Assembly: GCA_036787895.1 (NCBI GenBank) | Contig: DAIQOK010000002.1 | Span: forward strand, 124,001-188,000 | Reading direction: 5' to 3' | DNA from: UBA7662 sp036787895 | GTDB taxonomy: Bacteria > Bacteroidota > Bacteroidia > UBA7662 | Length of the DNA stretch: 64,000 bases | Shown here: in pieces, positions 17,085 through 25,790 of the stretch | Layout: the number at the start of each line of letters is the position of its first letter | Position numbering within the stretch: position 1 is the first letter of the stretch | Notes under the pieces: generated by a model | Seen by the model: only the letters and a program-made list of their open reading frames with translations | Databases searched by the model: none | What the model was told of the DNA's origin: nothing | Translations under genes and position numbers: made by a program

Positions 17085-17729
17085 ATGTTCCAGGAGCTAA
17101 TTTTAAGCTTACAAGATGAACTTCAAAAGCCGCTACCCGGCCTGGATGTGCAGATGGAAATGGCGCCGCCTCATCGAGGTAGACCGGATCAGACCTGGGT
17201 GATGGCGCAAAACCCACGCCGGGCCGCTGTATTGGCTTTTCTTTACCCGGTGCAGGGCGAAGCCCATCTGGTACTTACCCAACGTCCCGATTATCCGGGT
17301 GTACATAGCAGCCAGATTAGTTTTCCAGGGGGTCAAGTGGAAGAGGGTGATCGTGACTTAAGCGAAACAGCAGTTCGGGAAGCGGAAGAGGAGGTGGGAA
17401 TAGACAGAAGCCAGATGCACTTGCTGGGCCCACTCAGCGAGCTGTATATTCCGCCCAGTAACTTTTTGGTGCAGCCTTATCTAGCTTATGGCCTAGATCG
17501 CCCTGAATTCGTGCCTCAGCCGAGCGAAGTCAAAGAAATACTCGAGATACCGCTTCGATTTTTTCAGGATAGCCGCAGTGTTTCTACTATGCATTTTGAA
17601 CTACAGGGCCAGAAATTCGAAACACCCTGTTATTTGTACGAAGGTCGTATCATCTGGGGAGCAACTGCTATGATGTTGCGGGAATTGGAGGTTTTGGTTA
17701 GGCCTTACTTTTCTGCCTTTACCCGATAA
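17085..17729 (+). CDS. Nudix hydrolase, CoA pyrophosphatase-like (NudL/NUDT7 type)
   Basis: A 214-residue cytoplasmic pyrophosphohydrolase. Residues near 65-110 join the motif that marks the CoA-type subfamily (LTQRPDYPGVHSSQISFPGG) to a Nudix box ending REAEEEVGID, where the glutamates bind the catalytic metal. Family members split CoA or acyl-CoA into 3',5'-ADP and phosphopantetheine. The Nudix box has Arg where the first conserved Glu is often placed, as can occur in this subgroup. The C-terminal 25 bp overlap the convergent acyltransferase gene. Three 17-bp repeats lie just upstream of the ATG. The CoA specificity is inferred from the motif only. Confidence 0.88.
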   Translation: MFQELILSLQDELQKPLPGLDVQMEMAPPHRGRPDQTWVMAQNPRRAAVLAFLYPVQGEAHLVLTQRPDYPGVHSSQISFPGGQVEEGDRDLSETAVREAEEEVGIDRSQMHLLGPLSELYIPPSNFLVQPYLAYGLDRPEFVPQPSEVKEILEIPLRFFQDSRSVSTMHFELQGQKFETPCYLYEGRIIWGATAMMLRELEVLVRPYFSAFTR

Positions 17730-18469
17730 TGCTGAAAGCGAAACTTTTCACTCTGCTCTATGGCATCCATGATTTGCTCGAGTATTTCCTCTACCGGGGC
17801 ATCGTAGTCGATTGGAAGCGGCTCCTTGATTTGTACATCCAGCTCTACCCCTTTCTTTTTGAGTTTGAGCCCCTGTTTGTTGAAGGCCCGCCGAAAACCA
17901 TTGATCACCACCGGTACCACAATGGGTTTATTCTTTTTAATAAGTAGTGCGGTTCCTTTGCGGCCCTCAGCATATGGTTTGGTGGTACCTTGCGGGAAAG
18001 TAATTACCCAGCCATCCGACAAGGCCATGTCGATTTTATCGACATCGCGGGTATCCACCTCCCTTTCTACATCCTGACCTTTGGAGCGCCAGCTCCGTTT
18101 TACAGTAATGGCACCAGCCAGCGTAAACAAACGGGGTATTAGTCCGCTTTCTTTCATGGTTTCTTCTGCCGCCACATAAAAAACACGGGTATAAGGGCGA
18201 AGCAAATACACAGGTGTGCGGAGATTGTCGTTGGTACCCCATTTGGCGCTGCAAATGCCGTGCAGTATGGCCATCACATCGCGATAATAGGTTTGGTGAT
18301 TGGAGATGATGAGCACATTTTTATCGGGAAGCTGGGCTAAAACCCGACTGTTATGCAACCGCATCTTATTGCGCATATTCAGGCCGAGGTAGGTAAACAG
18401 ACCTACAAAGGTGAACATCAGTCGCTTGACGATGATCGGATTGCCGAATATATCCCGCTTAAACAACAT
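17705..18469 (-). CDS. 1-acylglycerol-3-phosphate acyltransferase-like protein (PlsC family)
   Basis: A 254-residue membrane-associated acyltransferase expected to acylate lysophosphatidic acid in phospholipid synthesis. An N-terminal hydrophobic stretch (about 12-32) precedes the catalytic motif SNHQTYYRD. Here His and Asp are separated by five residues instead of the classic four (HX4D), a variant I recall in Bacteroidota relatives. The second family block is FPQGTTKPYAEGRKG, matching the substrate-binding FPEGT loop. An ATG at 18469 is preferred over the GTG one codon upstream. The gene converges on the Nudix gene with a 25-bp overlap and is 44 bp downstream of the M28 peptidase gene on the same strand, so they may be co-transcribed. 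Confidence 0.87.
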   Translation of the reverse strand: MLFKRDIFGNPIIVKRLMFTFVGLFTYLGLNMRNKMRLHNSRVLAQLPDKNVLIISNHQTYYRDVMAILHGICSAKWGTNDNLRTPVYLLRPYTRVFYVAAEETMKESGLIPRLFTLAGAITVKRSWRSKGQDVEREVDTRDVDKIDMALSDGWVITFPQGTTKPYAEGRKGTALLIKKNKPIVVPVVINGFRRAFNKQGLKLKKKGVELDVQIKEPLPIDYDAPVEEILEQIMDAIEQSEKFRFQHYRVKAEK

Positions 18470-18513
18470 CACTTTCAGACCCCCGAATATGCATCAAAAT
18501 CAGATAAAAACCG

Positions 18514-19926
18514 CTATTTCAACGGAAATCCATATTGGTCGAGCAAATACACCAAGGCAGCCATGGCACCGGCACCCAATTCCAGCTCTCGCCGGTTCAC
18601 GGCTTCGAGCACATCGGAGGCGGCATGGTGGTAGTCGAAATAACGCTGGGAATCGGGTACATAACCCAAAAGTAACAACTGACCATCGCGTAATGGCCCA
18701 ATATCTACCCCGCTGAATCCGGTTTTGATAGCCGAAATACCATAGGGTTCCAATAACGGCACAAAAGGTTGCAAGGCCGCTAACACAGGCGGGTCGGCTT
18801 CGAGATGAAATTCCCGGGGGGCAAAACCACCCCGGTCCGACTCGATGGCTGCCCGATGAACTACACCATTGTTGCGCGACCAGTCGGCATAAGCCAGGCC
18901 ACCGCGGTTGCCATTCTCTTCATTCATAAACAATACCACCCGTATGCTGTGTCGGGGGCGCCAGCCAAGGCTTTTGTAAAGGCGCAGCACTTCAAGCGAT
19001 TGTACTACACCCACCCCATCGTCGTGCGCACCTTCGCCTACATCCCAGCTGTCGAGATGGCCACCTACCAATATGTATTCATCCGGCTTTTCGCTGCCCC
19101 GAAGCTCGCCAATGACATTGTAAGAGATGGTATCCGGCCGGGATTGACAATTGAGCTTCATAAAAAAGCTCAAATCGGCCTTTTCACGAAGCTGTTTGCT
19201 CAGGTATTCAGCATCAAAAGTACTGATAGCCGCAGCGGGTATTTTTTTGGTGGCGCCGTCATAGGTCATGGCGCCGGTATGGGGAAAGGTATCTACCAAA
19301 TGCGTAAGCGACCGTATGATTAAACCGGCAGCACCCAGATTGGCGGCCTCTACCACACCCCGATAACGTATGCCAACACAGCCGATATACGCATCGAAGG
19401 TGTAAATGGGTCGTGGGTCCATTTTTTGGTTGATGAAGACGATTTTGCCTTCCACCTCTTCCCGCCTTCGGGTTTTCAGATCATCTACACTTTTTACTTC
19501 AAGCACCCGCGCCTCCAGTCCACTGGGATCTGTAGCTATGCTGCCGCCTAAGGCCAGCAAATGTACTTTGGTGCGATTTTGCTGTTGTATGTCGCCCTTG
19601 CGTTTATCTACATTAATCCATGCCTGTTCCCGGCTACCCCGCTGCCAAACAGGAACGCTAATCTGTTGCAACCAAACACTATCGAGCCCCATTCGCAACA
19701 TTTGGTTGCGGGTAAGCCGAATGGCTTCGAGTGATTGTGGCGAGCCGGAAAAACGGTGGCCGACTTTTTTGCAGAGTTGCTCGAGCATAGGCCAAGTTTG
19801 ACCATTAACCAATGCACTGTCGAAAAGCTGACGTATGCGGAGCGAATCTAAGTTTTGTGCTCCCAGCTGTTGACTAAACAACAGCCCAAGAATGAACAGA
19901 TTAGCTTTTGCCCACAATTTGGTCAT
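18514..19926 (-). CDS. M28-family zinc exopeptidase with PA insert
   Basis: A 470-residue exported peptidase resembling carboxypeptidase Q/glutamate carboxypeptidase-type M28 enzymes. A signal peptide (about 1-23) is followed by a PA-like insert (about 120-240) and a catalytic region. The catalytic region has GGHLDSWDVGEGAHDDG (His and Asp zinc ligands), a NEENGNRGG block (general base plus ligand Glu), ESDRGGF (Asp ligand) and DYHHAASD (His ligand), so the di-zinc site looks complete. It overlaps the upstream M61 gene by 26 bp, implying coupled expression. Together they form an exported peptidase pair, probably degrading peptides in the periplasm or outside the cell. Confidence 0.92.
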   Translation of the reverse strand: MTKLWAKANLFILGLLFSQQLGAQNLDSLRIRQLFDSALVNGQTWPMLEQLCKKVGHRFSGSPQSLEAIRLTRNQMLRMGLDSVWLQQISVPVWQRGSREQAWINVDKRKGDIQQQNRTKVHLLALGGSIATDPSGLEARVLEVKSVDDLKTRRREEVEGKIVFINQKMDPRPIYTFDAYIGCVGIRYRGVVEAANLGAAGLIIRSLTHLVDTFPHTGAMTYDGATKKIPAAAISTFDAEYLSKQLREKADLSFFMKLNCQSRPDTISYNVIGELRGSEKPDEYILVGGHLDSWDVGEGAHDDGVGVVQSLEVLRLYKSLGWRPRHSIRVVLFMNEENGNRGGLAYADWSRNNGVVHRAAIESDRGGFAPREFHLEADPPVLAALQPFVPLLEPYGISAIKTGFSGVDIGPLRDGQLLLLGYVPDSQRYFDYHHAASDVLEAVNRRELELGAGAMAALVYLLDQYGFPLK

Positions 19927-21682
19927 AGATCTTTTGCTGAACCGGATTTCGCTTTCCGCTTTTGGTCCAGCTGTAACGGGCTGCCGGAAAACTATCCAGT
20001 TTTCCTTCCAATTTCAGCTGTTTACCATCGCGATAGACTATGAAGATAAAACTTTCACCCGGTTTTTTTCCTTTTAACCATTTATCCAGATCGGTAAGCT
20101 CTTGGCCGTCGACCGACAAAATCAAGTCGTTGACATTCAATCCGGCATTTTCGGCCGCTGAGTTGGACCGAATACTGGTAATCATCAAACGATTGCTGCT
20201 GCTTCGACTCCCCACACCAAGATAGGCTGCTTTGGGGTCACGTACATCTTCGAGGGCTAAACCAGCATGAGCCAGGTAGCGGCTAAAATCGACCTTTTCC
20301 GTACCGTATATGTAGTTTTCGAAGATAAAATCGGCCTCTTCACCAATAAACTCCCGGAAACTGCCGAGTAATTCTTGGTCACTAAAACCACGGTTAAGTC
20401 CCTTATAATAGCGCAGATACATTTTTTTCATCAGGCTATCGAGGCCAAAAGCGCCGCCACTTGCCTGAAGTATGGCCAAATCAAACACCAAACCCATCAT
20501 AGCACCTTTGCGGTAATAAGTAACAGTGATATTACTCGAGTTTTCGTTTCGGAGATAATATTTGATCCAGGCATCCCAGCTCGATTCAGCCAAGGATTGA
20601 ATAGCATCGCCGGGATTGCTGTGTATACTTTCGATACCTGATCGGAGCACTTCCAGGTAGTCGGCTTCTTTCATCAGACCAGCACGTCGAATCAACAGAT
20701 TATCGTAATAACTCGTAAACCCTTCAGAAAACCAGAGGTTGTGGGTATAGTTTTCCTTGCTGTAATCAAAAGGCCCGAGCGCCAACGGCCTTAAGCGTTT
20801 CACGTTCCACAAATGGAAGTATTCGTGGGCAACGAGGCCCAAAAATCCCTTATAACTGCTCTCGTTTTCATAAACCGACGGTCGGGTTTGTAAGGTAGTG
20901 CTACTCGCGTGTTCTAGTCCGCCGCCACCTTGGTTGCTATGGTGTACGATAAAGAGGTATTCGTCTACAGGCAATTCTCCAAAAACGGCAACGGATGTCT
21001 CAATGATTTTGGCATAATCCTGCTTCAGCTGCCTTTCATTGTATTTGCCGGCACCAAACATGGCGACTTTATGGCGGGCACCTGCGGCCATAAATTCAAA
21101 CTCATCATGATTACCAATTTCGACCGGGCAGTCTACCAGTTCATCGTAATTAGCTGCCTTTCGTAACCAAGGGTCATCCCCCGATTTTGGCAGGCTAGTC
21201 GAGATTCGCTTCCAGCTACTATGCGGAATAAAACGCACTTCATGGGGCTCATTCATGGCTTTTTTGTGGTACATAAATACAGTTGTACCGTTCAGATAAG
21301 CATGTTCGGCATCGATAAAGCTGGTGCGTACGCTTAACTCAAAAGCGTAGACCCGGTAATTGAGTTGCAACTGTTTGGCGCCACCATGTTGGATGAGCCA
21401 GCTCGTTTTACTGGTTTTTTGTGCAGCCAAACTTTTGCCATCTGCCGATGCCCTGAAGCTATCTACATTTCGCGCGAACTCGCGAATGAGGTAGGAACCC
21501 GGCGTCCACACCGGTAAGTGCACTTCCGTTTCTGTTTCTTCGAGATTGGTGATGGTCAATTGAACATCCACATAGTGGGTATGGGGTTGCTCAAACCGCA
21601 GCTCATAGGCGAGTCGGGGCTGAGCAAAAGCAGAAAAAGCTGCTAACACGAATGTCGGCAGCCAGAAAAAGGCCTTTTTCAT
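19901..21682 (-). CDS. Exported M61-family peptidase with PDZ domain
   Basis: A 593-residue paralogue of the protein at 4210-5907, but with a signal peptide (MKKAFFWLP through SAFAQ). Its frame opens 8 codons earlier with a TTG; the ATG at 21682 is preferred. The catalytic HEYFH and the downstream zinc ligand Glu in WFSEGFTSYY are intact (residues about 286-290 and 320 from this start). A C-terminal PDZ domain (about 495-560, SNSAAENAGL) may present substrates. It precedes and overlaps the M28 peptidase gene and follows the SlyD-like gene by 27 bp. The cluster suggests exported protein turnover. Confidence 0.93.
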   Translation of the reverse strand: MKKAFFWLPTFVLAAFSAFAQPRLAYELRFEQPHTHYVDVQLTITNLEETETEVHLPVWTPGSYLIREFARNVDSFRASADGKSLAAQKTSKTSWLIQHGGAKQLQLNYRVYAFELSVRTSFIDAEHAYLNGTTVFMYHKKAMNEPHEVRFIPHSSWKRISTSLPKSGDDPWLRKAANYDELVDCPVEIGNHDEFEFMAAGARHKVAMFGAGKYNERQLKQDYAKIIETSVAVFGELPVDEYLFIVHHSNQGGGGLEHASSTTLQTRPSVYENESSYKGFLGLVAHEYFHLWNVKRLRPLALGPFDYSKENYTHNLWFSEGFTSYYDNLLIRRAGLMKEADYLEVLRSGIESIHSNPGDAIQSLAESSWDAWIKYYLRNENSSNITVTYYRKGAMMGLVFDLAILQASGGAFGLDSLMKKMYLRYYKGLNRGFSDQELLGSFREFIGEEADFIFENYIYGTEKVDFSRYLAHAGLALEDVRDPKAAYLGVGSRSSSNRLMITSIRSNSAAENAGLNVNDLILSVDGQELTDLDKWLKGKKPGESFIFIVYRDGKQLKLEGKLDSFPAARYSWTKSGKRNPVQQKIYDQIVGKS

Positions 21683-21709
21683 TACGAAAAGCTGATTTTT
21701 TAACAATTA

Positions 21710-22228
21710 TTAGTGGTGATGATGACCATCCGGACCATGGGCATGACCGTGGCTCAGTTCGCTGGCTTCCGCATCGCGAACCAGCTCAACCTGGCCTGTA
21801 AAGTGCAAGTCGAAACCAGCCAAAGGATGATTAAAATCCATTTTTACTGTTTCTGTAGCAATGCCAATGACTTTGCCTCGATGTTGCTGACCATTTTCAT
21901 CTTCGAGATAGAGGTATTTGCCAACGGTTACATTTTCTTCGTCGAATTTACCCGAAGCATCGGTGAAGATGGCGCTGGGGATGTCCATGATGGCGTCTTG
22001 TTCGATGATGCCATAGGCGTCCATCATGTCGATGGTGAAATCGAAGCTGGTACCTGCGCTTTTGCCGAGTAATTGTTGCTCAAAGGCCTCCGGTAAGCCA
22101 CTGTGGCCTACGAGGAAGTAAAAAGGATGGTCTTTATCGACAGTTTCGATGGTTCGCTTAGGTGCGGTACTACCGCTTACGCTAAGTTCATAACTTAACG
22201 CAACAACTTTTTCTGGTGCAATGATCAT
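21710..22228 (-). CDS. FKBP-type peptidyl-prolyl isomerase, SlyD-like
   Basis: A 172-residue isomerase/chaperone with a split FKBP domain (about 1-70 and 120-150) and an inserted IF chaperone flap (about 70-120). The block MDFNHPLAG is diagnostic for the SlyD/FKBP group. The C-terminus is His-rich (SHGHAHGPDGHHHH), which can bind nickel or zinc, as in SlyD where it serves metal storage or hydrogenase maturation. It lacks a signal peptide and so is cytoplasmic. It lies 27 bp upstream of the exported M61 gene on the same strand, probably one unit. Confidence 0.92.
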   Translation of the reverse strand: MIIAPEKVVALSYELSVSGSTAPKRTIETVDKDHPFYFLVGHSGLPEAFEQQLLGKSAGTSFDFTIDMMDAYGIIEQDAIMDIPSAIFTDASGKFDEENVTVGKYLYLEDENGQQHRGKVIGIATETVKMDFNHPLAGFDLHFTGQVELVRDAEASELSHGHAHGPDGHHHH

Positions 22229-22328
22229 TGTAAATGCTTAAAGGGCACAAGATAGTGAAATGATTTTTGCTCGTGGAAATGCAACCGCTGCGTATAATTC
22301 AAAAAGCATCCACAATGGCTGAGCTTTG

Positions 22329-23162
22329 TCAAATCGGCGCTTGAAACGGCAGCATCAACAGCGGAACAGTGCTTTTTGCAGCAAGCTGACGACTGATACC
22401 TGGGACCAGCAGACGTTCGAAAAAATTGTACCTGTGAGAAGCTACAGCCAGAACATCGGGTTGATATTCCTGAGCGTAAGTGTACAATTCTTCTACCACA
22501 TCTTCGCCATAAATCAGTCGACTACCGGCCGATTGTGTGCCCAAAGTAGCCAGCAGCCAATCGTGGTGGGTCAGTTCAGCATCGTTTAACGGTAGCTCAT
22601 CGTCGAAGATATGTAAGGTTTCGACTTGGCCGCCAAGTTGCGCCAACATGGCTTGGAGATAACGTACATGGCCTTCCTGCCGATATTCCTGGAGATGCAC
22701 AGCATAAGCCAGTTTTTTCCAGCTCTTAAAAACAGCATCGGGTGGTATGAGCAAGGTAGGTGTCTCAATTTTTTCGATCAAAGCCTGACTCACCGAGCCG
22801 AAAAAGAGGGTGTCGAGGGCAGATTTACCTTTATTCCCCAGAACGATTAAATCGATAGCATGATTTCGAGATAGTTCTCTGATGACCGTATCGGCATCGC
22901 CATAACGGACAATACTTTCAGGGGCTACGCCTAAGGCTACTGCCCGGGGCGACAACTGCGACAACAATTCGGCCAGACCGGCTTTGGCATCGGCTTCCAG
23001 TATTTCGTTCAAACTGTGCATGACCATGGCCGCCGAACTTTGGGTGCGGTAGGTATTTACCACAAACAATCGTGCGTTAAGTGTGCCTGCTAGCTCAAGC
23101 GCATAAGCGACAGCAGCATTGCCATGCTCAGATAAATCGGTAGCTGCAAGGACATTCAACAT
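22329..23162 (-). CDS. Tandem universal stress protein (UspA family)
   Basis: A 277-residue cytoplasmic protein with two Usp domains (about 1-145 and 150-277). The first carries the complete ATP-binding signature G-2x-G-9x-G-S (GNKGK...GSVS). The second keeps the fold (ASHRYNFFERLLVPGISRQL) but lacks the glycines, so it probably does not bind ATP. Tandem Usp proteins with one degenerate domain are frequent. It is separated by 100 bp from the downstream SlyD-like gene and 79 bp from the upstream epimerase gene. Confidence 0.92.
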   Translation of the reverse strand: MLNVLAATDLSEHGNAAVAYALELAGTLNARLFVVNTYRTQSSAAMVMHSLNEILEADAKAGLAELLSQLSPRAVALGVAPESIVRYGDADTVIRELSRNHAIDLIVLGNKGKSALDTLFFGSVSQALIEKIETPTLLIPPDAVFKSWKKLAYAVHLQEYRQEGHVRYLQAMLAQLGGQVETLHIFDDELPLNDAELTHHDWLLATLGTQSAGSRLIYGEDVVEELYTYAQEYQPDVLAVASHRYNFFERLLVPGISRQLAAKSTVPLLMLPFQAPI

Positions 23163-23241
23163 GGCCGTATTTTTTATCGAATATAAGTCTTATAACGGAC
23201 AAATACATCCACAATAAAAAAGTCTTTTCAGGCTGCTTGCC

Positions 23242-24042
23242 TTAAAAAAGTTGCGGGTCGGGGTGTAGGAAAGTATAGCCGGTGGCCAGCAGTTTCTCAG
23301 CATCAATAATTCGGTGAATACCTCCGGCTTGTGCTGTTAGCGGTGGTGCAAACTGATAGCGATTGGCCTGTGTTTGAAAAACCGCCTGCCGGGTCGGGTG
23401 CAGTGGCGCAACTACATTAAAAATGCCGTTTGTCTCCCTTTCGAGCAGATGCAAGGTCGCACCAATCACATCTTCGCGGTGGACATAATTCACGGGTTGG
23501 TCGGCATTTGGCAATATTTTGCCTGCGAAATAGCGCCCGATGATTCTTCTTTCGTCGCATAAACCCCCACAACGTAGTATAAGTACATTTTTACCCCAGC
23601 TTCCGATTACGCTTTCGGCTTGGCTAACGGGATGGTCAGTTTGCAACTCATCTTCTTCCTTCCAGCTACCGTCTTGGTCGGGATATACACTTGTACTGCT
23701 ATAAAAAACAATTTTTCGGCCCGCTTCTTCTGGCCAATGGGCTAACAAAAATTTCAATTGATCGGCATACAGTAGACCACCGCCTTTGGCCGGAGGTATG
23801 GCAAGTAACAGGGTTCGGAAGGCTTTCAGTCGGTCGTGCAGACCAAAACTTTCACCGGCATCCGCCAAATCCAACCGCCAGGCTGATAAACCGGCTGCTT
23901 GTAAACTTTGAATTCGATCGGCTTGTCGAGCGGTAACCACCACGCGCTGACCTTGTGTTTGCAATCGTTGGGCCAGTGGTTCGCCCAACCAACCGGCACC
24001 GACTACGAGCAACGGAGATAAATTAGGCTGCACTTTTGGCAC
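23242..24042 (-). CDS. NAD(P)-dependent epimerase/dehydratase-like protein (extended SDR, YeeZ-like)
   Basis: A 266-residue Rossmann protein. The nucleotide-binding GAGWLGEPLA lies near residue 16, a YSSTSVYPD block near 111-119 marks the catalytic strand, and the C-terminal region contains a conserved YVHREDV segment. YeeZ-type proteins are atypical SDRs lacking a clear YxxxK, and their substrate is unknown. The start is GTG at 24042. It overlaps the upstream unknown gene by 20 bp, showing tight coupling within the SPFH-RHH-unknown-SDR run. Confidence 0.82.
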   Translation of the reverse strand: MPKVQPNLSPLLVVGAGWLGEPLAQRLQTQGQRVVVTARQADRIQSLQAAGLSAWRLDLADAGESFGLHDRLKAFRTLLLAIPPAKGGGLLYADQLKFLLAHWPEEAGRKIVFYSSTSVYPDQDGSWKEEDELQTDHPVSQAESVIGSWGKNVLILRCGGLCDERRIIGRYFAGKILPNADQPVNYVHREDVIGATLHLLERETNGIFNVVAPLHPTRQAVFQTQANRYQFAPPLTAQAGGIHRIIDAEKLLATGYTFLHPDPQLF

Positions 24043-24556
24043 GTCTTAAGCGAACAAAGAGGAGAAACAAAGCTGTCAGCACGAGGGTTTCGGGATTTTT
24101 GTATCTGAACAGTCGGTTTTCGAGTTTGATTTCGAGTTGAAAGCTGATGAATTTTTCCCGTATCCGGTATTCGGCTAGCAACTCATCCTGTGCATCAAAT
24201 AGCTGGAAATGACGCAAAAACCACCCTTTGGTTTTGAGTCTGAATTTTTCATGTTCCCAAAGGATGGCATTCGAAAATCGTTGCCATTCGAAAGGCAGTT
24301 CGCCAACTTCCGATTTACCGGACAGTTGATACACCATATCGGCCGACCACCAGCGTCGTTGTTTAAAATGTATCTGGCCACCGGCCCAGCTTCCGGTAGC
24401 TTTGCCGGGTTGCAAGAGGCTGGCCCAATTAAGCATGGCTACTGTTTCTCCGGCAGGGTTACGAACAACAAACTTGCTCAGCTTGCCCTTTACTCTGCCT
24501 ACCGTAAGCAGATTGGCCTGGGCAGGAAATAGCTGGAATGGCTGCTCAATCTGCAT
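24023..24556 (-). CDS. Unknown protein with C-terminal membrane segment, possibly tubby/LURP-like
   Basis: A 177-residue protein from ATG 24556 (a farther ATG at 24616 would add 20 residues and lie deep inside the RHH gene). The body is beta-rich with many aromatic and basic residues (KQRRWWSADMVY, EHEKFRLKTKGWFL). The end is a hydrophobic stretch (ETLVLTALFLLFV) followed by RLRR, a typical tail anchor. The pattern of strands plus a C-terminal helix recalls tubby/LURP/scramblase folds, but this is only an impression. It overlaps RHH (11 bp) and SDR (20 bp) on either side. Confidence 0.7.
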   Translation of the reverse strand: MQIEQPFQLFPAQANLLTVGRVKGKLSKFVVRNPAGETVAMLNWASLLQPGKATGSWAGGQIHFKQRRWWSADMVYQLSGKSEVGELPFEWQRFSNAILWEHEKFRLKTKGWFLRHFQLFDAQDELLAEYRIREKFISFQLEIKLENRLFRYKNPETLVLTALFLLFVRLRRAKSAA

Positions 24557-24746
24557 CTTGGTCGTTGGTTTTTGGGTGAGGTTCGGCTTGCATTTTTTTA
24601 CCCCTTTTGCGGGCATGAACAGCTTGTGTCAACAGGTATTCTATCTGACCGTTAACCGACCGGAACTCATCGTCGGCCCATTTTTCGAGGGCTTCGAGCA
24701 ATTCAGGGCTAATTCTAAGTGCAAAAGGTTTTTTGGATGATGCCAT
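24546..24746 (-). CDS. Ribbon-helix-helix (Arc-like) DNA-binding protein
   Basis: A 66-residue protein from ATG 24746, two bases after the SPFH stop codon. The block KKPFALRISPELLEALEKWA then SVNGQIEYLLTQAV fits the Arc/MetJ-type ribbon-helix-helix fold (strand about 6-12, helices 13-26 and 30-44). A basic tail (ARKRGKK) follows. The frame extends upstream to 24803 but would run into SPFH. Such small RHH proteins next to SPFH proteins recur in Bacteroidota as far as I recall. Direct DNA binding and autoregulation are inferred. No toxin-like partner is seen, so an antitoxin role is not supported. Confidence 0.82.
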   Translation of the reverse strand: MASSKKPFALRISPELLEALEKWADDEFRSVNGQIEYLLTQAVHARKRGKKMQAEPHPKTNDQDAD

Positions 24747-24748
24747 GC

Positions 24749-25624
24749 TTAATGGTGCAGGGTTCCGGTGTTTACTACTGGCTGAGCTGCCCGATCGGAG
24801 CACAAAACAACCAATAAATTGCTCACCATAGCTGCTTTTCTTTCTTCATCCAGGTCGATCATATTTTTTTCCTTCAACATATCCAACGCCATCTCTACCA
24901 TACCAACTGCACCTTCTACAATCTTTTGGCGGGCTGCTACTACTGCTGTTGCCTGTTGGCGTTGTAACATGGCTCCTGCAATTTCTGGCGCATAAGCCAG
25001 GTGACTGATGCGGGCTTCTATAATTTTGACGCCGGCAAGTTCCAAACGGTCTTTGAGTTGTTTTTCGAGGGCGTCGTTCACCATTTGGGCATTTCCGCGC
25101 AAAGTGACCTCCTGATGCTCATCTTCGAAATTGTCGTAAGCGTAGGCACCGGCCAGGCTTCTCACCGCTGCTTCGCTCTGAATTTCTACATATCGGTTGT
25201 AATTGTCGACACCAAAAATGGCTTTGGAAGTGTCTTCCACCTGCCATACCAATACGGCACCAATCTCTATTGGATTACCTACCAGGTCGTTTACTTTGAG
25301 TTTTTCACTATTCTGGTTACGTGCACGCAGACTCACTTTAGTTTTTGTGTAAAATGGGTTGGCCCAATAAAATCCGAAATCCTTCACCGTGCCTTTATAG
25401 GTACCAAATAGCACCAATACCGCCGATTCATTGGGATTAACAATAAAAAAGCCTCCCAAATGGAGCATCCACAATAAACCCGTAATCACACTGCCAATCC
25501 AGTAGTAACTTCCAATGTGCTGTTTCTGAAGCACAATCATATAAATACAAAGTGCCAGCAGTACAAAACCTGCCATGAGGTAACCATAACCTGAGTTAGG
25601 ACGCGTTAATTTTTCTGTAGTCAT
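24749..25624 (-). CDS. SPFH/band 7 domain membrane protein
   Basis: A 291-residue protein with two N-terminal hydrophobic segments (about 13-32 and 38-58) followed by an SPFH domain (about 62-235, with NESAVLVLFG, DLVGNPIEIGAVLVWQV, RLELAGVKIIEARISHLAYAPEIAGAM). A helical QRQQA-type coiled region (about 225-265) completes the stomatin/prohibitin layout. Such proteins assemble into membrane rings and organise microdomains or regulate membrane proteases. No NfeD partner is adjacent; instead the next genes encode an RHH protein and an unknown tail-anchored protein. Start at ATG 25624. Confidence 0.92.
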   Translation of the reverse strand: MTTEKLTRPNSGYGYLMAGFVLLALCIYMIVLQKQHIGSYYWIGSVITGLLWMLHLGGFFIVNPNESAVLVLFGTYKGTVKDFGFYWANPFYTKTKVSLRARNQNSEKLKVNDLVGNPIEIGAVLVWQVEDTSKAIFGVDNYNRYVEIQSEAAVRSLAGAYAYDNFEDEHQEVTLRGNAQMVNDALEKQLKDRLELAGVKIIEARISHLAYAPEIAGAMLQRQQATAVVAARQKIVEGAVGMVEMALDMLKEKNMIDLDEERKAAMVSNLLVVLCSDRAAQPVVNTGTLHH

Positions 25625-25790
25625 TTTAATATCATTTTGATATCACAATAATCTGCAAAAATTTGGACTTGTGCTAGTTGATTGAAAAATTTAACATTTG
25701 GGTAGAAGTGAGTTAAAAGAGCTTCGCTAGTCCATGGTCGATTTATTGCCGCTTCGGCTACGGACCATCGACTTTCGACCAATTGACAGC

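Noticed and set aside
24546..24803. Longer RHH protein starting at 24803 and an antitoxin role
   Set aside because: The extra residues lie inside the SPFH gene and are not RHH-like; no toxin gene is adjacent.
25700..25790. Terminator or repeat downstream of the response regulator
   Set aside because: Only a weak atggtc/gaccat pairing with a long loop and no T run; not enough to call.
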